Positions 9,474 through 20,056 are shown, counted from the first letter of the stretch. The stretch is 64,000 nucleotides of DNA from Piscinibacter aquaticus (GCA_007994965.1 VOPW01000001.1:3782001-3846000), one strand, 5' to 3'. The notes: generated by a model not told the origin, from the letters alone. A program made the numbers and translations.

Positions 9474-11183
9474 ATGATCCAAGCCAAGAAGGAGCTGCTG
9501 GCCGCGCTGTCGGCAGCGATCGCCGAGGTCAGCCCCGGTGCGAACGTGGGCGCGGCCTTCGAGCTGCCCAAGCAGGCCGCCCACGGCGACCTGGCCTGCA
9601 CGGCCGCCATGCAGCTCGCGCGCCCGCTGAAGAAGAACCCGCGCGAAGTGGCCACGGCACTGATCGAGTCGCTGAACCGCCAGCCGGCCGTGGAGCGCTG
9701 GGTGGCGGCCATGGAGATCGCCGGCCCGGGCTTCGTCAACTTCCGGCTGCGCGATGCCGCCCGGCAGGCCATCGTCGCCGAGATCCTGCACGCCGGCGAC
9801 GACTTCGGCCGCGCCGCGCCGAATGGCCGGCCGGTGCTGGTGGAGTTCGTCTCCGCCAACCCGACCGGCCCGCTGCACACCGGCCACACGCGCCAGGCTT
9901 GCCTGGGCGATGCGATCTGCAACCTGCTCGACTGGCAGGGCTGGCAGGTCACGCGCGAGTTCTATTACAACGACGCCGGCGTGCAGATCGCGACGCTGGC
10001 CACCTCGGTGCAGGCGCGCCTGAAAGGCGCGAAGCCCGGCGATACCGACTGGCCCGAGGCCGCCTACAACGGCGACTACATCGCCGACGTCGCGGCCGAT
10101 TTCGCGGCGAAGAAGACGGTGCATGCCGACGACCGCGAGTTCACCGCCTCCGGCCTGACGGACGACCTGGACAGCATCCGCCAGTTTGCCGTGGCCTACC
10201 TGCGCCACGAACAGGATCTCGACCTGAAGGCGCTGGGCGTGCGCTTCGACCACTACTACCTGGAATCGAGCCTGTACAGCAGTGGCCGCGTCGAGGAGAC
10301 CGTGCAGCGCCTGATCGCCGCCGGCAAGACATACGAGGAAGGCGGCGCGCTGTGGCTGCGCACCACCGAATACGGCGACGACAAGGACCGCGTGATGCGG
10401 AAGTCCGACGGAACGTACACCTACTTCGTGCCGGACGTCGCCTACCACCTCGCCAAGTTCGAGCGCGGCTTCACCAAGGCCATCAACATCCAGGGCGGTG
10501 ACCACCATGGCACCACGGCGCGCGTGCGCGCCGGCATCCAGGCGGCGGGCCAGGGCGTGCCCGCGGGCTACCCCGACTACGTGCTGCACAAGATGGTCAC
10601 CGTGATGAAGGGCGGCCAGGAGGTGAAGATCTCCAAGCGTGCCGGCAGCTACGTGACGCTGCGCGACCCGGGTCGACTGGACCGGCCGCGATGCGGTGCG
10701 CTTCTTCATGCTCAGCCGCAAGGCCGACACCGAGTTCGTCTTCGACGTCGACCTGGCCCTCAAGCGCAACGACGAGAACCCGGTGTTCTACGTGCAGTAC
10801 GCGCATGCGCGCATCTGCTCGGTGATCCAGCAGTTCGTCGAACAAGGCGGCGACACCGCCTCGCTCAACCACGCCGACCATTCGCTGCTGACGGCGCCGA
10901 GCGAAGCTGCGCTGATGCTCAAGCTCGCCGAGTTCCCGAGCGTGCTGGCCGGCGCCGCGGCCGACTTCGCGCCGCATGACGTTGCCTTCTACCTGCGCGA
11001 CGTGGCCGGCGCCTTCCACAGCTACTACGCCAACGAGCGCTTCCTCGTCGACGACCCGCACTCGCGCGCGCGCATCGCGCTGCTGGCGGCCACCCGCCGG
11101 TGCTGCGCAATGCGCTGGCGGTGCTGGGCGTGTCGGCCCCGCAACGCATGGACCGGGAACAACCCGCGCTGGAGACTGCATGA
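9474..11183 (+). CDS. argS: arginine--tRNA ligase
   Basis: Class I aminoacyl-tRNA synthetase that charges tRNA-Arg; essential. The N-terminal tRNA-recognition domain ([20 protein letters not shown]) is followed by [20 protein letters not shown] (HIGH motif, here HTGH), [39 protein letters not shown] and the KMSKS-like [15 protein letters not shown]. The anticodon-binding C domain contains [13 protein letters not shown] and [13 protein letters not shown]. The frame is lost near 10675 and near 11097; the true end reads [17 protein letters not shown]. An essential gene cannot tolerate these breaks, so they must be sequence errors or the gene would have to exist elsewhere. Its stop overlaps the next start (ATGA). 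Confidence 0.93.
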
Positions 11184-11787
11184 AATCGCAACGCGGCGGA
11201 TTCGCCATGGGCCTGATCGTCGGGCTGCTGATCGGCCTGGCGCTGGCGCTGGCCGTGGCGCTGTATGTCACCAAGGTGCCGGTGCCGTTCGTCAACAAGG
11301 TGCCGCAGCGCACGGCCGAGCAAGACGCGGCCGAGCAGGAGAAGAACCGCAACTGGGATCCGAATGCCGGCACGGCACACAAGCCCGGCGCCAAGCCGGC
11401 TGCGCCCACCAGCGCGCCGACGGCGGCTGCGCCGCCCCCGTGGCCACACCGCCGGTGGCCGCCGCGACGCCGGCCTCCGCAGCGCGTGATCCCGCAGCCA
11501 TCCTCGCCGCACGCGAGACGGCCACCGTGAAGCCGACGCCTGCCGCCGACCCGTTCAACTATTTCGTGCAGGCCGGCGCCTTCGCCAAGCCGGAAGACGC
11601 CGAGCAGCAGCGCGCCCGGCTGGCGATGATGGGCTACGAGGCCAAGGTCACCGAGCGCGAGCAGTCCGGCCGCACCGTCTACCGCGTGCGTATCGGCCCC
11701 TTCCCGGCCAAGGACGCCGCCGATGGCGCGAAGGACAAGCTGGCAGCCGCCGGCGTCGATTCGGCGCTGGTGCGCGTCCAGAAGTGA
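11180..11787 (+). CDS. SPOR-domain membrane protein (FtsN/DedD-like)
   Basis: Short cytoplasmic tail, one transmembrane helix ([20 protein letters not shown], residues about 8-30), a Pro/Ala-rich periplasmic linker, and a C-terminal SPOR domain ([20 protein letters not shown] to VYRVRIGPF). SPOR domains bind denuded septal peptidoglycan, so a role at the division site is likely. The frame is lost near 11440 in a CCCCC run inside the linker. The ATGA overlap with argS and the following dsbA are a conserved Burkholderiales order. Confidence 0.85.
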
Positions 11788-11873
11788 ATGACGCCGGTCA
11801 AGCCTGCCGTAGAACTTTCCTGCAGCGGATGCGATCTGCCGACAGAATCGCCTTTCCGCGTGTCGAGGATCCC

Positions 11874-12524
11874 ATGAAGAAGTTGCAACGTCGCGAGTTT
11901 TCCGCCACCTTGGTCGGCGCCGGCGCCCTGGCGCTGGGCCTGCCCGCCGCCGCGCAGGGCGGCATCGTCGAGGGCACCCACTACGTGCGCCTGGGCCAGC
12001 CCGTGCCGGTGTCGGTGGCCACCGGCAAGGTGGAGGTGGTCGAGTTCTTCTGGTACGGCTGCCCGCACTGCAACGCCTTCGAGCCCGCGCTCGAGGCCTG
12101 GGTGAAGAAGCTGCCCGACTTCGTGGCCTTCCGCCGCGTGCCGGTGCAGTTCCGCGAGGAGCCCTTCGGCACCCACCAGCGCATCTACTACGCACTCGAG
12201 ACCATGGGCCAGCTCGAGGCCATGCACCGCAAGGTCTTCTATGCCATCCACAACGACCGGCAGAAGCTCGACAAGCCCGCCGACGTCGCTGCCTTCATGA
12301 CCAAGAACGGCGTCGATGGCGCCAAGGTCGTCGAGCTGATGGGCTCGTTCGCGGTACAGACCAAGGCCCGCCGTGCCAAGCAGCTGGCCGAGGCCTACCG
12401 CATCGACGGCGTGCCGGCACTGGGCGTCCAGGGCCGCTTCTTCACCTCTGGCAGCCCGGCCGGCGGGCAGGATCGGATGCTGGTCGTCGCCGACTTTCTC
12501 ATCCAGGCGTCCCGGAAGTCTTGA
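11874..12524 (+). CDS. dsbA: thiol:disulfide interchange protein DsbA
   Basis: Periplasmic oxidase that introduces disulfide bonds into exported proteins. The 216-residue protein has a signal sequence (MKKLQRREFSATLVGAGALA, ending near LPAAAQG), a thioredoxin-fold core with FFWYGCPHCNAFEPALE (CPHC active site, residues about 60-63), and the cis-Pro segment YRIDGVPALGVQGRF. Frame intact. I took the ATG at MKKLQRR because it begins the signal peptide; upstream codons in frame give no such leader. RREF resembles a twin-Arg signal, but the following context is ordinary. The stop abuts a palindromic repeat (copy B). Confidence 0.92.
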   Translation: MKKLQRREFSATLVGAGALALGLPAAAQGGIVEGTHYVRLGQPVPVSVATGKVEVVEFFWYGCPHCNAFEPALEAWVKKLPDFVAFRRVPVQFREEPFGTHQRIYYALETMGQLEAMHRKVFYAIHNDRQKLDKPADVAAFMTKNGVDGAKVVELMGSFAVQTKARRAKQLAEAYRIDGVPALGVQGRFFTSGSPAGGQDRMLVVADFLIQASRKS

Positions 12525-12600
12525 CCCCCGGTAGCGCCTCACGGCGCTCCCCCAGGGGGCGCCGCCAGCGGCCCGGCGAAGCCGGCTCCGCGGCGGCCGC
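12525..12600 (+). repeat. GC-rich palindromic intergenic repeat, family I, copy B
   Basis: Begins on the base after the dsbA stop and fills the gap toward lptA. It is close to identical to copy C at 59340-59410 and to the reverse of copy A at 7461-7534. The core GGCGAAGCCGGCTCCGCGGC is shared with C. The chain of small hairpins lacks a T-run, so a classical terminator is not shown. Position directly after a gene end is the same in all three copies. Confidence 0.78.
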
Positions 12601-12658
12601 ATGTTTCGATTTGCGGTCGCACGCGCATGGCTTGTGGCTAGAATGGCCTGCAAGTTTC

Positions 12659-13285
12659 ATGCCCTCGATGAGAAACCTCCCGCTCCTCGCCCTTCTCGCC
12701 GCCTTGGCCGGCGGCCCCGCGTTCGCCGAAAAGGCGGACCGTTTCAAGCCGCTGAATGTCGAGGCCGACCAGCCGGGCCGCATCGACCTGCTCAACCAGC
12801 ACGTCGTGTTCAACGGCAATGTCGTCGTCACCAAGGGCACGATGACCATCCGTGCCGGCCGCATCGAGGTGCGCGAGACGCCCGAGGGCTATCACAGCGC
12901 CGTTGCGACCGGCTCCCCCAACAAGCCTGCCACCTTCCGCCAGAAGCGCGACGGCGTGGACGAGTGGATCGAGGGCGAGGCCGAACGGCTGGAGTACGAC
13001 GGCAAGACCGACACCATCCGCTTCGTCACCAACGCCGCGGTGCGGCGCCTGCGCGGCAGCACGGTGGCCGACGAGATTGCCGGCAACGTGGTCAGCTACG
13101 ACAGCATCGGCGAGGTGTTCAGCGTTTCCGGCGGCGCAGCAGCCACACCCACCAACCCCGGCGGCCGCGTGCGCGCGGTGCTGACGCCGCGCGAGGGCAG
13201 CGCCGCCGCCGCTGAAGCCGCCGCCGCGGCCTCGCAGCCGGCGCCGCCGCTCAAGCTGGCGCCGTCGCTCGGGGGTGGCAAGTGA
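12659..13285 (+). CDS. lptA: LptA, periplasmic lipopolysaccharide transport protein
   Basis: Forms the periplasmic bridge that carries LPS from the inner-membrane LptBFGC complex to the outer-membrane LptDE. A signal peptide ([20 protein letters not shown]) is followed by the OstA-like beta-jellyroll: [39 protein letters not shown], and [18 protein letters not shown]. The C terminus is an Ala/Pro-rich tail. Frame intact. A TAGAAT hexamer at 12639-12644 could be the -10 box. The usual lptC gene is not upstream; dsbA and a repeat lie there instead. The last codons overlap the GTG start of lptB (GTGA). Confidence 0.88.
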   Translation: MPSMRNLPLLALLAALAGGPAFAEKADRFKPLNVEADQPGRIDLLNQHVVFNGNVVVTKGTMTIRAGRIEVRETPEGYHSAVATGSPNKPATFRQKRDGVDEWIEGEAERLEYDGKTDTIRFVTNAAVRRLRGSTVADEIAGNVVSYDSIGEVFSVSGGAAATPTNPGGRVRAVLTPREGSAAAAEAAAAASQPAPPLKLAPSLGGGK

Positions 13286-14054
13286 CGCAGAACGCCGCGG
13301 CCGCAGCGCCGCGCGTGCATCGACTCGAAGCGCGCGGGCTGCAGAAGTCCTACGGCGTGCGCAAGGTCGTCAGGACGTGCGCCCGGCGGTGGACAGCGGC
13401 GAGGTCGTCGGCCTGCTCGGCCCCAACGGCGCGGGCAAGACGACCAGCTTCTACATGATCGTCGGTCTGGTGCGGGCCGATGCCGGCGAGATCAGCATCG
13501 AGGGCCAGCGCGTCGAGCGGCTGCCGATCCACCTGCGCTCGCGGCTCGGGCTGTCGTACCTGCCGCAGGAGGCCTCGATCTTCCGCAAGCTCACGGTGGA
13601 GGAGAACATCCGCGCCGTGCTCGAGCTGCAGCTCGACAAGGAAGGCCGGCCGCTGCGCGAGGCGCAGATCGACCAGATGCTCGACGGCCTGCTGCACGAC
13701 CTCTCGATCGAGAAGCTGCGCAGCGTGCCCGCACCGGCGTTGTCGGGCGGCGAGCGGCGCCGCGTGGAGATCGCCCGCGCGCTGGCCACACAGCCGCGCT
13801 TCATCCTGCTCGACGAACCGTTTGCCGGCGTCGACCCGATCGCCGTGCTGGAGATCCAGCGCATCATCAGCTTCCTCAAGGCACGCGGCATCGGCGTGCT
13901 GATCACCGACCACAACGTGCGCGAGACGCTGGGCATCTGCGACCGCGCCTACATCATCAGCGAGGGCGCCGTGCTGGCCGAAGGCACGCCCTCCGAGATC
14001 GTCGAGAACGCGGACGTGCGCAAGGTCTATCTCGGCGAGCACTTCAGAATGTGA
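13282..14054 (+). CDS. lptB: LptB, LPS export ABC transporter ATP-binding protein
   Basis: Cytoplasmic ATPase that powers LPS extraction by LptFG. Motifs: [20 protein letters not shown] (Walker A), [20 protein letters not shown] (Q-loop), [16 protein letters not shown] (ABC signature), [20 protein letters not shown] (Walker B) and [15 protein letters not shown] (switch His). The GTG start, read from GTGACGCAGAACGCC, gives an N terminus ending [16 protein letters not shown]; one missing G near 13372 (R-D-V expected) breaks the frame before the Walker A. Start and lptA stop overlap, and rpoN follows 7 bases after the stop, the classic lptA-lptB-rpoN operon. Confidence 0.93.
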
Positions 14055-14061
14055 TCCCGCA

Positions 14062-15594
14062 ATGAAGCCTTCATTGCAAGTCCGGCTCGCAGCACTGGCG
14101 CTCACGCCCCAGCTGCAGCAGTCGATCCGCCTGCTGCAGCTCTCCACGCTCGAACTCCACCAGGAAGTCGAGCAGATGCTGGAGCAGAACCCCTTCCTCG
14201 AGCCCGACGACGATGCGCCCTCGGCCTTCGAGCCGATGGTCGAGCGCACCAGCGCCGCCGAGCGGGCCGGCGAGCGCGAGACCGAGCGCGCCGCCGAATC
14301 GGCCAGCGAAGGGGGCGACGACGCACCGGGGCTGGACAGCGCCGAGCTCGGCACCACCGAACGCGACGACTGGGAGAACGGCACCGAGCGCGACGACTTC
14401 GACGGCATCGGCGAGACGCCGAGCAAATCCTCGGCGACCGGCGACAGCGACGACTTCGACGGCGCCGAGCGCGACGCCGCGCTGCCGACGCTGCAAGACC
14501 ATCTGCGCGAGCAGCTCTCCGGCATGCGGCTTTGCGACGAAGACGCTGCCGCGGTGATGGTGCTGATCGAGTCGCTGGATGACGACGGCTACCTCGCCGA
14601 CCCGGTCGAGGAGATTGCCGCGCGCCTCGTCGACGAGGAAGCCGACGACGAGCAGCGCGAGGAGATGGTCGACCGGCTGCGCTGCGGCCTGCGCTTCCTG
14701 CAGAGCATGGAGCCCACCGGCGTCGGCGCGGCCAATCTCTCGGAGTGCCTGATCCTGCAGCTGCGCACGCTGCCGCGCAGCGAGGCGCAGATGGTGGCGA
14801 TCATCGTGTGCAAGAGCCACCTCGAGCTGCTGGCGCGGCGCGACCTGAAGAAGCTCATCGCCGCCACCGGCGCCGACGAAGACCTGCTCAAGCAGGCGCA
14901 GGCCCTGATCGTGGCGTGCGAGCCCAAGCCCGGCCGGCCGTTCGCGCGCGCCGAGGCCAACATCATCGTGCCCGACGTGATCGTGCAGAAGGCCGGCCGC
15001 GGCTGGAAGGTGGTGCTCAACCCCGACGTGATGCCAAGGCTGCGCATCAACGACCTGTACGCCAACGCGATCCGCCAGGGGCGCGGCAACGCCAGCCTGA
15101 ACGGCGCCGGCGCCGGGCTGAATGCGCGGCTGCAGGAAGCGCGCTGGTTCATGAAGAACATCCTGCAGCGCTTCGACACCATCCAGCGCGTCTCGCAGGC
15201 CATCGTCGAGCGCCAGAAGGCCTTCTTCACGCACGGCGAGATCGCGATGAAGCCGCTGGTGCTGCGCGAGATCGCCGACGAACTGGGCCTGCACGAATCG
15301 ACCATCTCGCGGGTGACCACGGCGAAGTACATGTCCACGCCTTTCGGCACCTTCGAGCTGAAGTATTTCTTCGGCTCGTCGCTGAATACCGATGCCGGCG
15401 GCAACGCGTCGAGCACCGCGGTGCGCGCGCTGATCAAGCAGCTGGTGGCAGCGGAGGATCCGAACAAGCCGCTGTCCGACAGCCAGATCTCGCAGATGCT
15501 GGAGGAGCAGGGCATCCAGGTGGCGCGGCGCACCGTGGCGAAATACCGCGAGGCGCTGAAGATCGCGCCGGCGAATCTGCGCAAAGCCATGTAG
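14062..15594 (+). CDS. rpoN: RNA polymerase sigma-54 factor
   Basis: Directs RNA polymerase to -24/-12 promoters that need enhancer-binding activators (nitrogen, motility, and other regulons). 510 residues, frame intact. The Gln/Leu-rich region I starts MKPSLQVRLAALALTPQLQQ; an acidic region II spans about residues 55-150; the core-binding domain and HTH include LGLHESTISRVTTAKYMSTP with FGTFELKYFFGSSL; the RpoN box reads ARRTVAKYREALKI near the C terminus. Starts 7 bases after lptB and is likely co-transcribed. Typically followed by hpf and pts genes, but here by an rRNA methyltransferase gene. Confidence 0.96.
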   Translation: MKPSLQVRLAALALTPQLQQSIRLLQLSTLELHQEVEQMLEQNPFLEPDDDAPSAFEPMVERTSAAERAGERETERAAESASEGGDDAPGLDSAELGTTERDDWENGTERDDFDGIGETPSKSSATGDSDDFDGAERDAALPTLQDHLREQLSGMRLCDEDAAAVMVLIESLDDDGYLADPVEEIAARLVDEEADDEQREEMVDRLRCGLRFLQSMEPTGVGAANLSECLILQLRTLPRSEAQMVAIIVCKSHLELLARRDLKKLIAATGADEDLLKQAQALIVACEPKPGRPFARAEANIIVPDVIVQKAGRGWKVVLNPDVMPRLRINDLYANAIRQGRGNASLNGAGAGLNARLQEARWFMKNILQRFDTIQRVSQAIVERQKAFFTHGEIAMKPLVLREIADELGLHESTISRVTTAKYMSTPFGTFELKYFFGSSLNTDAGGNASSTAVRALIKQLVAAEDPNKPLSDSQISQMLEEQGIQVARRTVAKYREALKIAPANLRKAM

Positions 15595-15607
15595 GTCGAG
15601 GCCGACG

Positions 15608-16869
15608 ATGCCTCTGCCCTTGTTCCTGCCCTGCGCCGCCGGCGTCGAGGACTGGCTCGCCGAGGAAGTCGCGCGCGTGCTGCCCGCCGCGCAGGTGCAC
15701 AAGCGCCGCGGCGGCGTGGCGCTCGAAGGCGATCCGCGCGAGGTGATGCTGCTGAACCTCGAGAGCCGCCTCGCGCAGCGCGTGCTGATCGAGGTGGCCG
15801 AAGGCCCGTACCACGACGAGCACGATCTCTACGCACTCGCGCAGAGCGTCGACTGGCAGCAGTGGCTCACGCCGCGGCAGACGCTGCGCGTGGACACCAC
15901 CGCGCAGAAGAGCCCGCTGAAGAGCCTGAACTTCGCCGCGCTGCGCATCAAGGATGCGGTGTGCGACCAGCTGCGCGACGCCACCGGCGAGCGGCCCAGC
16001 GTCGATACGCGCCGGCCCGATCTGCCGATTGCACTGCACGTCGGGCCCGAGCGTGCGCTGATCTACGTCGACAGCTCGGGCGAGCCGCTTTTCAAGCGCG
16101 GCTGGCGCGAGGACAAGGGCGATGCGCCGCTGAAGGAGACGCTTGCCGCCGCGATGCTCGCCGCCGCCGGCTGGCGCGGCACGCCCGAGGCCGGCGGTGC
16201 GCTGCACGACCCGTGCTGCGGCTCCGGCACGATCGCGATCGAGGCGGCGCAGATCGCCTGCGGCATCGCGCCGGGGCTGCAACGCCGCTTCGCCTTCGAG
16301 CGCCAGCTGCCCTTCAACGGGCCTGATGAACGTGCGCTGTGGCAGCAGCTCAAGGCCGAGGCGAAGGCGCGCATCCATGCCAGCGCGGTCCCGATCCACG
16401 CCAGCGACGTGTCCTTCCGCATGGTCGACTTCGCACGCCGCAATGCCGAGCGCGCCGGCGTGGTCGATGCGATCGAATTCCACGGCGGCGATGCGCTGGA
16501 ACGGCCGGCGCCTGTGCTGCCTGAAGGGATGCGCGGCTGCATCGTGCTCAACCCGCCGTATGGCGAGCGCATCGAGGTGGGCGGCAAGGCGGCGCGCCCG
16601 TCGGCCCAGGACCGCGACACGCCGACCGACTTCTTCGCGCGCCTGGCCTCGCACTGGAAGCAGGCGTACACCCGCCACGCCGCCGGCTGGACGGCGTGGG
16701 TGCTCAGCCCCGACATGAAGCTGCCGTCGGCCATGCGGCTGAAGGAGAGCCGCCGCATCCCGATGTGGAACGGGCCGATCGAGTGTCGTCTCTACCGCTT
16801 CGACTGGTGGCCGGCTCGGCACGCGCGTCGAAGACCGACGCGGGCCCGCAGATCAGCGCGACACCTTGA
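15608..16869 (+). CDS. THUMP-domain class I SAM-dependent RNA methyltransferase (RlmL/YcbY type)
   Basis: Probable 23S rRNA guanine-N2 methyltransferase. About 420 residues: THUMP-like N-terminal region (residues 1-165) then a Rossmann methyltransferase with HDPCCGSGTIAIEAAQIACG (SAM motif I) and CIVLNPPYGERIEVGG (NPPY catalytic motif). It matches the first half of E. coli RlmL, which is a fusion with RlmK; the second half is absent, as is usual outside gammaproteobacteria. The frame is lost near 16805: adding an A gives FDMVAGSARASKTDAGPQIS and a TGA at 16867-16869. The end overlaps the convergent DUF4399 gene by 17 bases. Confidence 0.83.
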
Positions 16870-17634
16870 CCGCCACCGGCGCGCTGCTGGCCATCACCGC
16901 GCCACCGGCGTTCGCCACCAGCTCGAGCTTCAGCGTGTACTCGCCGGCCGGCGGCTTGAGCCAGCCTCGGTGACGCCGTTGGTGAAGGCGATGCGCTCGG
17001 TGGCGCCGCTGCGCGCTTGCGCGACGAGGCGGAAGTGGCCCACGCCCGCTTCGGTGATCGCGGTGTGGCTGACGTTCAGCCCGGAGGCGTGGAACTGCAC
17101 GCGAAACGGCGGCGTCAGCAGTTCGCCGTCGCGCGGCGCGAGCAGCTCGACGCCGGGCTTGGCCAGCGACTTGGGGTCGACCTTGTCGTTTTTCGCCGTG
17201 ACGGTGATGGTCATCGGCTTGCTGTAGATGAAGAACGGGATGTGCTTGTGGTCGGCCAGCAGCAGGCGCAGCGTGTAGGTGCCTGGCGGGAAATCGAGCA
17301 CCGCTTCCATCTGACCCTTGCCGAAGTGGCGGTACTGGTCGTTGAAGGGCAGCGGTTTCGTGAAATCCAGCGGCAGGTCGCGGTTGACCAGCAGGTGGTG
17401 GTGGCCGGTGTCGCGCACGTCCTTCGTGATCGCCGCCAGCCCGGAGCGCGACAGCCCGAACTTCAGGCGGAAGGGCGTCTCGATGCGCGCGCCGTCCTGC
17501 AGGTTGGTGAAGTAGGTTTCGGGCTGCGGCAACGGGGCCGGCAGCGTCACCCAGGGATGGTTCGGTTCGGCCGCCGCGGCGGCCGAACCCAGTGCGATGG
17601 CCGCCAGCGCGGCGGCGAAGCGGGGCCACTTCAT
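16853..17634 (-). CDS. DUF4399-domain exported protein
   Basis: About 260 residues with a signal peptide (MKWPRFAAALAAIALGSAAA, cleaved near AAAEP), so periplasmic or surface. Two DUF4399-like segments follow: ETYFTNLQDGARIETPFRLK with GHHHLLVNRDLPLDF and GTYTLRLLLADHKHIPF, then VELLAPRDGELLTPPFRVQF with GVGHFRLV. The domain resembles an Ig-like fold with conserved His clusters; function unknown. The frame is lost near 16965 where a C is missing; the end WLKPPAGEYTLKLELVANAG restores the family C terminus. The start overlaps the stop of the yidB-like gene (ATGA). Confidence 0.78.
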
Positions 17635-18045
17635 CGGCGCAGCAACTGCCCGAGCACGTTGCCGATGTCCAGTCCGCCCTGCGGCAACTGGCCGCCCGGC
17701 GTGACCGGGTCGACCAGCTGCGGCAGCACCTGCGAGCGAACCGAGCAGATCGCTGCCGTTCATGCCGGTGCTCTGCGACAGCTGGCCGATCAGGTCATCG
17801 CCGAGCACGCTGCCGAGCTGATCGGGCGAGACCGGCAGGTTCTGCCCGGTGCCCACCCAGGAACCCATCACGTCGCCGAGGCCGCCCTGCTGGAAGCGCG
17901 CGACCAGATCGGCGAGACCGCCACCCTGCCCGCCCTGCCCGGCGAGCATGCCCAGCACCGCCTGGATGAGAGCCTCCTGGCCACCACCCTGGCCGCCCGG
18001 GCCGCCCTGGCCGAGCGCGCCGATGACCGAATCGAGCAGACCCAT
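17631..18045 (-). CDS. YidB-family (DUF937) protein
   Basis: About 138 residues. MGLLDSVIGALGQG, the Gly/Gln-rich stretch, and GSWVGTGQNLPVSPDQLGSV with LSQSTGM are typical of YidB, a small soluble protein of unknown function. The frame is lost near 17735, where the expected LAQVLPQLVDPVTPGGQLPQ is read in another frame and ends GNVLGQLLRR. The stop overlaps the start of the DUF4399 gene by 4 bases, so the two are translated together. Confidence 0.8.
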
Positions 18046-18095
18046 CTGAACCTCCTTTGTGTATCCGTTGGGGAGGCCGATTCTGGCCGCGCCGC

Positions 18096-19264
18096 TCAGG
18101 CCGCCGCCATCCCACGCCGGCGCAGCGCCAGCCAGCCGATCGCCGCGCCGGCCAGCAGCACCGGCGCGATCGAGCCGAGGTTCAGCCAGGTCCAGCCCTG
18201 CGTGGTCACCAGCGCGCCGGAGCCCAGCGCGGTGAGCGTCATCGTCGCCATCACCGTGCTGTCCATCGCCGCCTGCGCGGTCGTCTCTCTTCGGGGCGGT
18301 AGGCTTCGGTCAGCAGGGTCGTGCCGCCGACGTAGAGGAAGTTCCAGCCCACGCCGAGCGCAAACAGCGCGACGAGAAACTGCATCAGATCGACGCCCGA
18401 CAGCGCCACCGCGATGCAGACCATGTTGAGCACCACGCCCGCGGCCATCACCGGCAGCACACCGACGCGGCGGATCAGCGAGCCGGTGAAGAAGCTGGGC
18501 ACGAACATGCCCAGCACGTGCCACTCGAGCACCAGCGCCGCGCTGGAGAACGGATGCGCGCATTGCGACATCGCGATCGGCGTGGCGGCCATCAAGAGGT
18601 TCATCACGCCGTAGCCCAGCGCGCAGCCGGCCACCGCGACGATGAAGACCGGCTGGCGCGCGATCTCGCGCAGCGGCCGGCCGGGGTGCGCGGCATTGGG
18701 CACCGGCAGCGGCGGGAAGCGGATGAACGACATCGTCAGCAGCGCGAGCAGCGCCACCGCCACCAGCGCGGCATAGGCGCCGGCGAAGGCCACCGGCAGC
18801 GCATCGCGCGTGGCGCTGGCGAGGTTCGGTCCGACCACCGCGCCGAGGATGCCGCCGGCCAGTACCCAGGAGATCGCACGCTCCTTGTAGGCCGGCGCGA
18901 CGAGCTCGGTGGCGGCGAAGCGGTACAGCGCCGCATTGGCGTTGTAGTAGCCGGCGACCACCGTGGCGGCCACCAGCCACCAGAACTGGTGCGACGAGGC
19001 GGCCCAGGCACACAGTGCGGTCGATGCGATCGCCACCAGCAGGCCGAACTGGAACGCGCGGCGGCGGCCGAAGCGGCGCTGATGGCTGGCCACCAGCGGC
19101 GCGCACAGCGAGCCACCTGCCACGTAGCCGGCCACCGGCAGCGTCGCCATCCACGGCACCGGCGCGAGCGCGAGGCCGACCGTGCCGTTGATTGCGATGA
19201 AGGTGACGTTGTTGGTCAGGAAGAGCCCCTGGCACAGCGTCAGCAGCAGCAGTTGAACGTTCAA
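18096..19264 (-). CDS. MFS transporter
   Basis: Inner-membrane major facilitator of about 390 residues with roughly 12 hydrophobic helices, for example LLLLTLCQGLFLTNNVTFIA at the start and ALGSGALVTTQGWTWLNLGS near the end. The loop SHQRRFGRRRAFQFGLLVAI between helices 2 and 3 is the MFS motif A. Substrate unknown. The start is TTG at 19264, overlapping the rsmE stop as TTGA, so translation is probably coupled. The frame is lost near 18290, in the loop after TEAYRPEER, and the last two helices continue in a second frame. Confidence 0.82.
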
Positions 19265-19992
19265 GCGAGCCCTTCGGTGGTGAGGCCCACGTGCGCCAGC
19301 AGCGCCAGCGGCGCGGTGTCGGCGCGCAGCGTGCGTGCCCCGAGCGAAGCCGCCTGGAAGCCGCAGCGGCGCGCCGAGTCTTCCTCGGCTGCACTCAGCC
19401 CGCCCTCGGGGCCGCTGAGCGAGATCATTTCTCGCAGCTGCCGCAACGCCGGCAGCGGATGTGCATCGCGCAGGCTGAGCACGATGCGCACGGCGTCACC
19501 TCGCGGCCCGAGCGAGGCGAGCCACTGCGGCAGCGCCATCACCGGCGCCACCGTCGGCACGCGGGTGCGGCCGCTCTGCTCGCAGGCGGCCACCGCCACG
19601 CCTTGCCAGTGCGCCACCTTCTTCTGCGCGCGCTCGCCGGCCGTGCGCAGCACCGAGCGTTCGCACAGCAGCGGCTGGATCGCGGCCACGCCGAGCTCGC
19701 AGGCCTTCTCGACCAGCGCATCCATGCGCTCGTTGGCCGGCATGCCGACGGCCAGCGTCACCGCCAGCGGCAGCTCGCGCGAGACGTTCGCGTGCGCGCC
19801 GATCCGCACGCTCACCTCGCGGCGGCCCATCGCCGTGACTTCGGCCATCCACTCGCCGCCGCGACCGTCGAAGAGGGTCAGCGCATCGCCGGGCTGCAGG
19901 CGCAGCACCTGCACATGGCGCGCAGCGCCCTCGGGCAGCGTGATCTCGGCGGCGCCGGCCAGCGGCAGGTCAACGTGGAAGCGGGGCGGCAC
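19261..19992 (-). CDS. rsmE: 16S rRNA (uracil-1498-N3)-methyltransferase
   Basis: SPOUT-class enzyme that methylates U1498 of 16S rRNA. The N-terminal PUA-like domain reads PPRFHVDLPLAGAAEITLPE to LTLFDGRGGEWMAEV; the trefoil-knot domain holds LGVAAIQPLLCERSV and MISLSGPEGGLSAAEE, the SAM-binding knot. 243 residues is normal. I chose the GTG at 19992 because it lies right before PPRFHVD; the open frame extends far upstream through a different gene. The stop overlaps the TTG start of the MFS gene. Frame intact. Confidence 0.88.
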   Translation of the reverse strand: MPPRFHVDLPLAGAAEITLPEGAARHVQVLRLQPGDALTLFDGRGGEWMAEVTAMGRREVSVRIGAHANVSRELPLAVTLAVGMPANERMDALVEKACELGVAAIQPLLCERSVLRTAGERAQKKVAHWQGVAVAACEQSGRTRVPTVAPVMALPQWLASLGPRGDAVRIVLSLRDAHPLPALRQLREMISLSGPEGGLSAAEEDSARRCGFQAASLGARTLRADTAPLALLAHVGLTTEGLA

Positions 19993-20056
19993 GGCATCAG
20001 GTCGTGAGTAGGAGGCCGAAGTGTGCCGCAGCGCCGCCCCGACTCCGCGCCGAGTC

